64,000 nucleotides of DNA from Nemophila menziesii (lineage: Eukaryota; Streptophyta; Magnoliopsida; Boraginales; Hydrophyllaceae). Below the pieces are notes generated by a model. It was not told the DNA's origin. It made no database searches and worked only from the letters and a program-made list of their open reading frames with translations. The DNA is taken from NCBI GenBank assembly GCA_029959085.1, contig JARWIR010000027.1, positions 7,378,001 through 7,442,000 of the forward strand. The letters are read 5' to 3'. The position numbers were made by a program, and so were the translations under genes. Shown one piece after another: positions 11,031-20,295 of this stretch. Numbering within the stretch: position 1 is the first letter of the stretch; the number at the start of each line of letters is the position of its first letter.

Positions 11031-11414
11031 AGGAAGAGGGGCCAAAGAGGCAAATTTGTACACTAAAATAGCTGAAGGGATTCATTCATATGGTATAACT
11101 AGGCATCGCAGTGGTGAGTAATTAACTATACACAGAATTAAACACTTAATAGATCTTGAACAGTGTATATAATAGAATTATTCGAAAATTGAACAAGGAT
11201 TGTTAGAAGCTGCAAATTCTAAAGTGATAGTTTGTTTCACTCCACACTTAATGCCTATGGTAAATTACTTACTTACCCTCACGTGTGGCTTCTTTATGTG
11301 GTAATAAAGATTGTTAGTTGATAGAGTTGTGGCATGCAATCAACTATATATGTGGTAACGGCTCATGGAGTATCCAGTGATGATTTATATGATTACTTGA
11401 AGATTTTTTACGAG
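11031..11414 (+). pseudogene. argC-like: Fragment of plastid N-acetyl-gamma-glutamyl-phosphate reductase gene, introns retained
   Basis: Three short pseudo-exons resemble plant ArgC, the arginine-biosynthesis reductase acting on N-acetylglutamyl phosphate. Exon 1 (about 11031-11112) reads GRGAKEANLYTKIAEGIHSY then GITRHR. Exon 2 (about 11186-11259) reads IEQGLLEAANSKV and FTPHLMPM. Exon 3 (about 11325-11414) reads GMQSTIYV and DDLYDYLKIFYE. Donor-like GT sequences follow each (GTGAGT, GTAAAT, GTGTGT), so this came from genomic DNA, not mRNA. The N-terminal NAD-binding part and the C-terminus are missing. Identification rests on remembered family motifs, not a search. Confidence 0.7.
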
Positions 11415-12440
11415 GTGTGTAAATTATTTCTAATTTTATTTTCATCGATATAGCTTTTTAGCTAATGATGATTATGATATTGTACAGAATGAATAATTTG
11501 TAGGGTTGATGAATAAGAATTAAGTTCCCTCATACAAGGAGAAAAAGTGCAATTTTTTATAATGATAATATAGGGAGATAAAGCGCAATTTTTGATAATA
11601 TAGGGAGAAAAAGCGCAATTTTTGATAATATAGGGAGAGAAAGTGAAAACGCCATTAGACCGCGCGTCTCTTAAACTTAAAGTTAACAATGTACTAGAAA
11701 TACTTAAGGCATATGGAACTTAAGGAATTAATAAACCCAAGGCTGATAGCTTTTGGGGGAGTGATTTGATGCTTCTGATATAACTTATGTTAAGGAATCT
11801 CAAATATTTCATATTTAGTAGGTGCAAGTGTTTAATTTTTGAGTTTTGCTTTCATACTCTCCATATTGGTAAATTTTTTTAGTTGGAGAAGCAAAGTGAC
11901 TTTTTTTTGCATTTACAATTGATCATGAGATTCTCGATCAATTTTGCAAATATAAAATGGCCTTCCAATATAATGGAAAAAATATATCTGGGTTCGGAAA
12001 TTGCGAAACATTTGGGTTGGAAATCGGAAAATTTCGAAATTATTTATCTTAAAATTATCATTTATTATGTTAAAAATATTATTCAAGACCAAGGAAAGCG
12101 ACTTGGTGGGAAGGTGAGTTTGAAGACATTTCTTTTTGTTTTTCTGTTCTAATGCGAGTGTGAAGAGACGGATTTATGATTTATCATACTTCATTGTTTT
12201 CTTTTTCAAACAAAAGAAAAAAAATTCATTGTTTTTCAACGTTTATCTTTTCTTTTCTTTTTTTGTTCTGAGATTTTTTCACGTTTCCTTTATACTTTTT
12301 TTTATTCTTAAAATTTATTATTTATTAATTTATGAAAGGTAAATTAGAAGTACAAATCAGAAATAAAAATTGGATAGTAAAATCGGAAATTTTGGAAATT
12401 TTAATGTAGTTCCATTTTTTTAATGTTATATTTGTATGGT
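11415..12440. other. Unassigned, AT-rich, with a 30-bp tandem repeat
   Basis: No gene is recognised; open frames at 11883-12152 and 12136-12342 are low-complexity AT-rich translations without motifs. The main structure is the tandem array at 11538-11650. The segment leads into the Helitron-like terminus at 12481. Confidence 0.4.
11538..11650. repeat. 30-bp tandem repeat, about 3.5 copies
   Basis: Units begin at 11573, 11603 and 11633 with GGGAGA followed by an AAAGCGCAATTTTTG core and GATAATATA. A diverged first unit starts near 11538, and the last is partial. The period of exactly 30 bp is clear by eye. Confidence 0.85.
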
Positions 12441-12450
12441 TTACAATTTT

Positions 12451-12481
12451 AGTAGTGTCTTCAGACATGGGTCATACCTAG
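12451..12481 (+). mobile_element. Helitron-like 3' terminus (element A) ending CTAG
   Basis: A small hairpin (stem TGTCT, loop TC, stem AGACA; 12456-12467) lies 10 bases upstream of a CTAG end (12478-12481), the layout of a Helitron 3' end. Nearly the same terminal sequence, including GTGTCTTCAG and TACCTAG, occurs at 32239-32265. The 5' end of this element is not found. It may have carried the ArgC fragment upstream. Confidence 0.55.
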
Positions 12482-12775
12482 TCTATATTATAAAGTAAGG
12501 TTTTCCACATAAGTGGTGGCCAGGATTGATTCTAGCCAAAACATAAGTGGTGGGAAGGATCGTTTATGGCCCCACTTATCATTAATACCAAACTTAAAAA
12601 AGAAAAAAAAGAAAAAAATACTATCGTCACTCACCGTCTTTATCTATTATCAAAGTAACCCCACCAAAAAAAAGTCAAAATAACCAACACCCTAATCCTT
12701 CTCTATCGCCTCAACCTTCGCCTTTCCACCAGCCGCTCGCTCGAGGATGACTATCCACCATCACCTCAACTGCGA

Positions 12776-12780
12776 CTCGC
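12776..12780. repeat. Target-site duplication CTCGC, left of element D
   Basis: Exactly matched at 20291-20295 after the right LTR. The two flanks join into sequence reading continuously within putative Helitron B. Confidence 0.9.
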
Positions 12781-14541
12781 TGGTGGGTCCTAGGGTGTTA
12801 TAAAATCAAGTGCAAAAATAAAGGAACCACTTAACCGCAAGTGTACGGTTGTCCCAAGTAATATATGATAATCAAGTTCGTTCTCAGGGACGGATTAGGT
12901 TCAACTCGAATATTAATCAGATAGTAAGAATAATTGTTTAACAGAAAAGTAAAGAAGAGATTTTTGTTTGGTTTTCTTAAAACTAAATATGCAATAAAAT
13001 AAAGACTAAATTAAAATAATTAAAAGACTGACTTCAGATAAGAGAGATACTTGAGTCTCGCAAGGAATCCACCTAATTCATACAATCTATGCTATGTCTA
13101 AGGGCAGAATTAGAATTATAATATTAGTCGGGACTCTAATATCTCCTAGCCCCCTGTCGGGTGGACCTAGAAGCTATCCTAAAGTATCATAAACACCTGT
13201 ATGGTCGAATATGGCTCTTCGGATGATATGAATTTACCTCTTTGGCTATGTAACTAGTTAAGCCTGTCGGTCAATAACGGACATTACACGGGTATTACCT
13301 AGATCTGTATTCAAACCCCCATGTCGGATGATCACTTCGCCACTAAAGTGAATATCCCAAATACTAACAGCTAATTCTAGTTGCGCGGAAAAGAATTAGT
13401 AATGAAAACAAAGTAATAACCAATACCTAAGACCTAATTCAATTTAAATCATAACAATCCCAAATTCAAAACAAAGATTAATTTAATTAGGGTTCATCCT
13501 TTTATTGCGATTCTCAAGTATATAAAAGTTTAGCTCATGGCAATATTAAAGACTGAAACTAAATAGAAAGACATCATATTTAATTACAGAAAAGAAATAT
13601 ATAACCTAAGGATTAGATGACTGTTGATGGAAGAATAGGATTCCTCCAGCTCTAGCTCCTCCTTTGCCTTCTTGCTCTGAAGTGGTTGACTCTCTCTCTA
13701 AGGATGTATGAATTGAATAAATTGTGAGAGGTGGTGAATTATGAGGTCTAAGGGGTGTATTTATAGGTGTTGGAAGACCCTAGGTCAAATTTTCTTGGAG
13801 TGGAAGACAAGTCAAAGACTCTCAAATTCGTAGCCCTAAATTCTAGAAAAGGTAAGATTTCCTGCTGATTTGATTTGGTCATATCTTTTTCAATACTTAT
13901 CCGTTTGAGAAGTTCCAATATATGAAACTGCTTGTCTTGGAAATATCTTTCTATTGGTGCAGACCATTCGTCCAGAATCCATGCCAATCTTTAATTATGA
14001 TTTAATCTCTAAAACGTGGCTGGATTTTCAGATTCACAAGGTAGCTTTATCTTTTCCTCCTTTGAATAAATCTTTCCTAAATCTTCTTATTTCCATGTAA
14101 ATCTTCTTTCCTTTCATCCTTATCTTGACTTGGTCTCTAAGTAATTACCATTTATCTTCTAAAGCTTCACATGAAATAAATAAATTAAACCGCATATGCT
14201 TAAAAAGAATAAATCATTAAATCAAGAAATCGAAATAGGAAAGTGTACTCTAAAAATAAAAACTCGACTAGAAATCATTTCTAACATTCTAAAATACACT
14301 AAGACTTTATTCTCACTTCTTCTCCTTGGATTGGTCTTTCATGAAATTCAAGAACCAATTAACTTTGCATTAAAAATAGTCAAATTTAGGCACAAAAGCT
14401 CAAATTCTGCAAATAGTTAATTTCCAAGGGGAGAAAGTGCAATATGATCAAATAAGCTTAAAAGTCTATCAAATAACTCATTTATTCACCTAAAAGGATG
14501 TCTCCAATGGGCTAAGAATTAGAACAAATAGGGAGACATCA
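12781..14541 (-). repeat. Element D 3' LTR
   Basis: 1761 bp, paired with 18530-20290. It contains a TATA box on the minus strand (TATAAATA, complement of 13758-13765). The neighbouring polypurine tract lies at 14544-14554. Confidence 0.92.
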
Positions 14542-14543
14542 AG

Positions 14544-14554
14544 ACCCCAAACTC
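14544..14554 (-). promoter_or_regulatory. Element D polypurine tract
   Basis: The minus strand reads GAGTTTGGGGT followed by CTT and then the TGATGTC start of the 3' LTR. Its position is that of a PPT. The same 11-mer recurs at 15377-15387, 15918-15928 and 17039-17049, with a variant at 16297-16307. Confidence 0.75.
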
Positions 14555-15862
14555 AAACCTTTGTCGTCCCGACAAAGTAAAATAAAAACAAAGGATCTTT
14601 TAGGTGAACGCAGAAGGTAGAATCTAGAAAATATTCCCAAAGCAAAGCTTAAAACAAATTTCATATAGTCTAACCTAGGAATTAATATACACCTACACTT
14701 ATCATGCAAAATCAAATACAAAACAATATCAATCCAAAATTAATTTCACAATGCTAGAAGGTTACGCTTATTACTTATCTCAAGATGGTGGCTATAGGGT
14801 GTTCCTCGATCTTTACTTGTATTGAATGCTCCACTTAGAATAATCCCTATTAACTCACTGTGCATCTAGGAATCACGAGGACTTTACGGTTTTAGCATAG
14901 GCTGAAGGACGGTATGGTATGTATATTTGGTAAATTTGAAGTGAGCTTGTGGCTCTCTCCTCACTTACCATCAACAAAACTGTCCAAGAGCTTTAGTTTA
15001 CACTCGAATTACGTTCTCGCTCAACCCAATTGACGCGCTTAATTAGCGTCCCCAAATTAACCCAATAAGCACTAAGGATGATTCACTTAAAAATTTCCAC
15101 TTTGCCGGTCCGAATATGTATATCTTTTCAAATCATTCATTTTTTTCTTTTCTTTTGTATAGCCATGACTCTCTTTATGATGTTGAGATACCATGCTATT
15201 TTTCATAGTTATGCCTATTCATAACTTGAGCTCGAAGCTTCTTTTCCATTCACTATTACCCCGACAAAGGGTTACAATATAATAAACCTGTGAATCATCA
15301 TCATGTATAGCACAAAGCACAATTGATAAGCTCAAAAATCCCAACCCAATGTAAATTCCCATATGGTGGACCCACCACCCCAAACTCAAGCTCAAGACAG
15401 GAAGTCTCAGGATCGTGATTCAACTGCGGGTCATATGGTCATGCCTAATAGTCTAAAGGGAAATTGGCTTATAATGTGGCGACAAAAGAAGGCTTAAAGG
15501 CTAAAAATTTGTCTAAGAAGGATAAAATTAATTCAGGGATAGAAGGCCAAAAAGGATTCAAAGGGCTAACAAAAAACTACCTCTATCATCTTCCTATTTA
15601 CACAACTTGCCTCTAGTTCATACCTAAGTGGGTTCTCTACTCATTTAGATCTCACGTTCTACAAACCACCCATTATCCTTAAGCACAAGTTTACTTCTTT
15701 TGCATTATTCATTAATTTTTCCTATCAATTATCTCATATTTGCATGCAATCAAAGTACAGTTTACACTAACTCCTAAAGTCAACTATTTTCTATCATTAA
15801 TTCACAAAAAGCATGCTTGATGGGGGAATTTAAAACACTCTACAATCAACACAACCCTTAGA
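14555..15862 (-). other. Element D conserved 3' non-coding module
   Basis: No ORF is supported. The sequence is strongly similar to element F (about 36350-37700, opposite strand) and element G (48693-50030). Shared landmarks include GGTAAGTGAGGAGAGAGCC, a fixed CCTCGTGATTCCTAG block, and two internal copies of the PPT-like motif. Confidence 0.8.
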
Positions 15863-15934
15863 TTAATTTAAAAAAAAACAGTAAAACACATAAAATTGGG
15901 ATGAGGCAACGAACCCCACCCCAAACTCAAAAAT

Positions 15935-15954
15935 GAGTCGTGTCCCCACGACTC
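15935..15954 (-). other. Conserved perfect hairpin in element D
   Basis: Stem GAGTCGTG, loop GGGA, stem CACGACTC (minus-strand reading) gives an 8-bp perfect stem with a purine tetraloop. The identical structure is at 50045-50064 in G, and a one-mismatch version is at 36326-36345 in F. A role in packaging or dimerisation is conjecture. Confidence 0.75.
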
Positions 15955-16019
15955 GAAAAAGACTTAATACAACAAATAAACAAATAAAACAAATAAGAAA
16001 GGTGTAGGAAAACGTATCT

Positions 16020-16198
16020 GAACCAGCACGAAGCTGGTTTCCATGGTTGCGTGTAGGTTGAGCTCCTTGTGTTGCGTAGGTGGCATGTTGAACATTGCTC
16101 ACACCATGTAATATGATTTGCATAAGCTCCAACTCTTTTGTGATTTTTCCTATGGGTTTCAACACCTCTTCACGATTATCCTCCCAAAATTCTTTCAA
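16020..16198 (-). pseudogene. Element D remnant of the ORF3 C-terminus
   Basis: The frame reads NREEVLKPIGKITKELELMQ, then ILHGVSNVQHATYATQG. It matches the end of element G ORF3 (NVTRELDLIRNMLLGVSTIQ then HATYG), a heptad-like helical segment. G stops shortly after; in D the frame runs on through a hydrophobic stretch (LICFICLFVVLSLF) that overlaps the non-coding region and is probably incidental. This shows that D descends from an Athila element that had ORF3. Confidence 0.7.
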
Positions 16199-16687
16199 CT
16201 ACATCTTTCAACACCCAAAAGTTTAATAAGATGTTCTCCAACTTCTTCTTCCTCTCCACGGTATTCTTGACCTTCCAATCTTCGTCATCTCAATGAACCT
16301 CAAACTCAAAACTTCAAATAATCAAAAACTTAGAGAAGAGTTTTGAAATTTGATGTTTTGAGTATTTGTAATGAAGGATTTAGGTGTTATATGAGATGGG
16401 TAATCAATATTTAATAGCTTGAGGAAGGTTTAATGAATAGGATTGAAGCTTTGATGAAGAGGATTAAGGTTGAAGGAGAAGATTTCTTGATTTTCTTGAA
16501 GGATTATGGTGTTGGATGTGTGTTTGGAATGGATTAGGAGGAAGGATTTAATGTTCTTGGGTGTTGTAGTGGTCTTTGTGCAGGTACATAAGGGTTAGGA
16601 TCTGGAAAATTCGTATTGGGGGAGGCTAGGGTTTAGTCTTGACAAGGTAAGAGGCTTATAAGGTGAAGACTCTTCAAAACCGACATA

Positions 16688-17010
16688 GCGCGGTATACCG
16701 GGCATGACCCGCGGCATACCGCAACTTCTGCTGCTCCAAATTTTCGTCTCTGCCAAGAACCCGTGATATATACCCCGTGGCACGGGTTTTTGCTACTGTT
16801 CAATATCTCTTTTACGTCCAAAAACCCGCGGTACCTAACCCGTGGTACGGGTTTTTCCCTCCTGCGATATACCGGACATCTCACGCGGTATACCGGACCG
16901 CGCATCGAATTTTTTTTTTCTCCTTTCTGTATAAAACCCGCGTGAGTAACACGTGACACGAGTTTTCTTCCTACGGTATACCGGGGTTCTGGGCGGTATA
17001 CCGGACCTCG
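16688..17010. repeat. GC-rich palindrome cluster in element D
   Basis: A run of imperfect palindromes built on two cores, GCGGTATACCGG and ACCCGYGGTACGGGT, occurs near 16690, 16760, 16826, 16864, 16937 and 16974. GC content is far above the surrounding DNA. It lies between two PPT-like motifs, the slot that holds different palindromes in F and G. Open frames crossing it are by-products of the repeats. Confidence 0.8.
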
Positions 17011-17205
17011 CGCCGAATTTTTCCTTGAATCTCCTAGCACCCCAAACTCGATTCCTGCACCATTAACACACTACCCTTCTCATTTATTTTAAAAGTAGAC
17101 ACTAAAACTCGACACTAACTTAGAATTATACACTAGGAATTGAAAAACTTAAAGAAAAATTAAACATGGGTTGCCTCCCAAGAAGCACTTTTGTTTATTA
17201 CGTCT

Positions 17206-17553
17206 TTAAGTTCGACGCGTTACCTTCCATGAAGATGGTAATGAGGCCCTTGCGGCTCTCCTCCGCTTGAATTCGCCCCGTCCTTGGCATGTAAGCTTTG
17301 AAACCTTCCCCCTTAAAATTTTATTCAATCGATCTCTGAAAGGGGGAGGGTAGTATCTCCGTTTCGCCTTCTTACTTTCATGACGAAACGTATTCTTCAC
17401 CACACGATAGTAGATAACCGTCCTCAACGGTATAAGCTCATTTTCATTCTCTTTAATCTCGCGTTCCTCTTTAAAGTGTGGTGGGTAGGTGCTCCTCCTT
17501 GCCGCTTTACTCTCGCGGTGTAGCACCTTTCTTGCGTAGCACCTATTGATCAT
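17206..17553 (-). CDS. Element D ORF-b: small basic protein of unknown function
   Basis: 115 codons, not recognised. It is rich in Arg and Lys. An internal duplication is visible: HRESKAARRSTYPPHFKEE near residue 12 and RHESKKAKRRYYPPPFRDR near residue 57. It lies downstream of ORF-a in element orientation and just upstream of a GGTAACGCGTCGAACTTAA motif that also follows the coding region in F and G. Such a basic peptide could bind RNA, but that is only a guess. It may also be a chance frame, since no homologous copy is in the window. Confidence 0.4.
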   Translation of the reverse strand: MINRCYARKVLHRESKAARRSTYPPHFKEEREIKENENELIPLRTVIYYRVVKNTFRHESKKAKRRYYPPPFRDRLNKILRGKVSKLTCQGRGEFKRRRAARASLPSSWKVTRRT

Positions 17554-17649
17554 TTTTAATAATAGAGGTGATTCCGATATTTTATCTCTAATGATGACTT
17601 GTGGTGGAGATAGTGATTAGTGAACTTTTTGTGGTGGGAATTCGATTTC

Positions 17650-18381
17650 TCATTTATTATGAAGCTTTAATTCTTCAATTGATTTCTCAACCACTTCACA
17701 TTCGTCTTCGCTTTCAACCCAATCTTCCACTATTACTTCATCATATTCTTGATGTGGAATCTGAATCTCGATCACCTCTTTTTCTTGTTTGTGTTCTATA
17801 TCATGATCCTGTGCACGCACCATAGGAATAACAATCTTAGTTTCTAGGATTTTCTTTGCTACTCCTTCTTCCACCATGCTAATAAGATTGTCAACCACAT
17901 GGTGGTCTTCTTTTATAACCGGCATGATGGTCATATCACTATCAATAGTATCTTCCTTCAACACCTCCTCCTCAACTACTTCTTCCAGTTGACCTCTTCC
18001 ATCCCTCGGGGGAGTGGAATCTTCACAAGGCATACTACCCCATTCTTCTACCATCTGTTGCATGCGTGCTTGGATGGCGTTTGTTTCTTCTGCTAAGCGC
18101 TGGAGTTTAGAACGTATCTCATTGTCAATTTCTTGCTGATAGTGATGAGGTGGAGGTTGTTGAATGTTTCCAACCCATTGGTTGTTCCAACCTTGCTCTT
18201 GGGGATAGTGATATGATGATTGTTGTTGATTATTCCTGATCCATTGGTTGTTCCAATCCTGCTCTTGCGGGTATTGATAGGATTGTTGGTAGAAGTTACT
18301 ACCCCATTGTTGTTGTCCCGAAGAGTCTTCCCAATATTCGTATGGATCGGGATCCGGGTAATGTCCTCTATACATCTTCAA
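17650..18381 (-). CDS. Element D ORF-a: 243-residue protein of unknown function, first ORF after the PBS
   Basis: An uninterrupted frame starting about 125 bases downstream of the PBS, where gag normally sits. It is not gag: there is no knuckle or Gag core. The N-terminal half is rich in Gln, Tyr and Trp, with a repeated unit (YQYPQEQDWNNQWI near residue 36, YHYPQEQGWNNQWV near residue 57). A helical region follows (RSKLQRLAEETNAIQARMQQ, about residue 90), then an acidic C-terminal half ending WVESEDECEVVEKSIEELK. The absence of stops in an element with about 2% LTR divergence suggests a coding frame. Function is unknown. Confidence 0.55.
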   Translation of the reverse strand: MKMYRGHYPDPDPYEYWEDSSGQQQWGSNFYQQSYQYPQEQDWNNQWIRNNQQQSSYHYPQEQGWNNQWVGNIQQPPPHHYQQEIDNEIRSKLQRLAEETNAIQARMQQMVEEWGSMPCEDSTPPRDGRGQLEEVVEEEVLKEDTIDSDMTIMPVIKEDHHVVDNLISMVEEGVAKKILETKIVIPMVRAQDHDIEHKQEKEVIEIQIPHQEYDEVIVEDWVESEDECEVVEKSIEELKLHNK

Positions 18382-18506
18382 TAAAACCTCTTGATCATTA
18401 CCTGAATAAAAATCTGTACAACAAAAACAAAAACCAAGCGTTAATCTGAAAAAATAAATAAAAAATTACAACTACTAAAGATTAACACCGGGGTCTCACG
18501 CTACCG

Positions 18507-18522
18507 TCCCCGGCAGCGGCGC
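18507..18522 (-). promoter_or_regulatory. Element D primer-binding site (tRNA-Asp type, one mismatch)
   Basis: On the minus strand the 5' LTR end CCACCA is followed by AGTTTTT and then GCGCCGCTGCCGGGGA. Element G has TGGCGCCGCTGCCGGGGA at the same place, the Athila-type site complementary to the tRNA-Asp 3' end. D has lost one base at the GG, which would weaken pairing at the tRNA 3' terminus. Confidence 0.75.
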
Positions 18523-18529
18523 AAAAACT

Positions 18530-20290
18530 TGGTGGGTCCTAGGGTGTTATAAAATTAAGTCCAAAAATAAAGGAACCACTTAACCGCAAGTGTACGGTTG
18601 TCCCAAGTAATATATGATAATCAAGTTCGTTCTCAGGGACGGATTAGGTTCAACTCCAGTATTAATCAGATAGTAAGAATAATTGTTTAACAGAAAAGTA
18701 AAGAAGAGATTTTTGTTTGATTTTCTTAAAACTAAATATGCAATAAAATAAAGACTAAATTAAAATAATTAAAAGATTGACTTCAGATAAGAGAGATACT
18801 TGAGTCTCGCAAGGAATCCACCTAATTCATACAATCTATGCTATGTCTAAAGGCAGAATTAGAATTATAATATTAGTCGGGACTCTAATATCTCCTAGCC
18901 CCCTGTCGGGTGGACCTAGAAGCTATCCTAAAGTATCATAAACACCTGTATGGTCGAATATGGCTCTTCGGATGATATGAATTTACCTCTTTGGCTATGT
19001 AACTAGTTAAGCCTGTCGGTCAATAACGGACATTACACGGGTATTACCTAGATCTGTATTCAAACCCCCCTGTCGGATGATCACTTCGCCACTAAAGTGA
19101 ATATCCCAAATACTAACAGCTAATTCTAGTTGCGCGGAAAAGAATTAGTAATGAAAACAAAGTAATAACCAATACCTAAGACCTAATTCAATTTAAATCA
19201 TAACAATCCCAAATTCAAAACAAAGATTAATTTAATTAGGGTTCATCCTTTTATTGCGATTCTCAAGTATATAAAAGTTTAGCTCATGGCAATATTAAAG
19301 AATGAAACTAAATAGAAAGACATCATATTTAATTACAGAAAAGAAATATATAATCTAAGGATTAGATGACTGTTGATGGAAGAACAGGATTCCTCCAGCT
19401 CTAGCTCCTCCTTTGCCTTCTAGCTCTGAAGTGGTTGACTCTCTCTCTAAGGATGTATGAATTGAATAAATTGTGAGAGGTGGTGAATTATGAGGTCTAA
19501 GGGGTGTATTTATAGGTGTTGGAAGACCCTAGGTCGAATTTGCTTGGAGTGGAAGACAAGTCAAAGACTCTCAAATTCGTAGCCCTAAATTCTAGAAAAG
19601 GTAAGATTTCCTGCTGATTTGATTTGGTCATATCATTTTCAATACTTATCCGTTTGAGAAGTTCCAATATATGAAACTGCTTGTCTTGGAAAGCTCTTTC
19701 TATTGGTGCAGACCATTCGTCCAGAATCCATGCCAATCTTTAATTATGATTTAATCTCTAAAACGTGGCTGGATTTTCAGATTCACAAGGCAGCTTTATC
19801 TTTTCCTCCTTTGAATAAATCTTTCTTAAATTTTCTTATTTCCATGTTAATCTTCTTTCCTTTCATCCTTATCTTGACTTGGTCTCTAAGTAATTACCAT
19901 TTATCTTTTAAAGCTTCACATTAAATAAATAAATTAAACCGCATATGCTTAAAAAGAATAAATCATTAAATCAAGAAATCGAAATAGAAAAGTGTACTCT
20001 AAAAATAGAAACTCGACTAGAAATCATTTCTAACATTCTAAAATGCACTAAGACTTTATTATCACTTCTTCTCCTTGGATTGGCCTTTCATGAAATTCAA
20101 GAACCAATTTACTTTGCATTAAAAATAGTCAAATTTAGGCACAAAAGCTCAGATTCTGCAAATAGTTAATTTCCAAGGGGAGAAAGTGCAATATGATCAA
20201 ATAAGCTTAAAAGTCTATCAAACAACTCATTTATTCACCTAAAAGGATGTCTCCAATGGGCTAATAATTAGAACAAATAGGGAGACATCA
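18530..20290 (-). repeat. Element D 5' LTR
   Basis: 1761 bp, equal in length to its partner at 12781-14541. It has a TATA box on the minus strand (complement of 19507-19514) and is followed by the CTCGC duplication. Confidence 0.92.
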
Positions 20291-20295
20291 CTCGC

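Larger units (their letters stand above)
12781..20290 (-). mobile_element. Element D: complete Athila-derived non-autonomous LTR retrotransposon
   Basis: LTRs of 1761 bp each (5' LTR 18530-20290, 3' LTR 12781-14541 in element orientation). They begin TGATGTCTCC and end CCCACCA on the minus strand, and a perfect CTCGC duplication flanks the element (12776-12780, 20291-20295). A PBS-like site, a PPT and the 3' module shared with F and G place it in the Athila family. The internal region (3988 bp) has no gag, protease, RT or integrase. It holds two unrecognised small ORFs and a remnant of the ORF3 C-terminus. The LTRs differ by about 2% by eye. Confidence 0.93.

Noticed and set aside
11883..12342. 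Two ORFs of 89 and 68 codons
   Set aside because: AT-rich, Phe/Lys/Ile-biased translations without motifs; expected by chance.
16633..17040. 135-codon minus ORF across the palindromes
   Set aside because: The reading frame is created by GC-rich repeats; no match to D, F or G coding parts.
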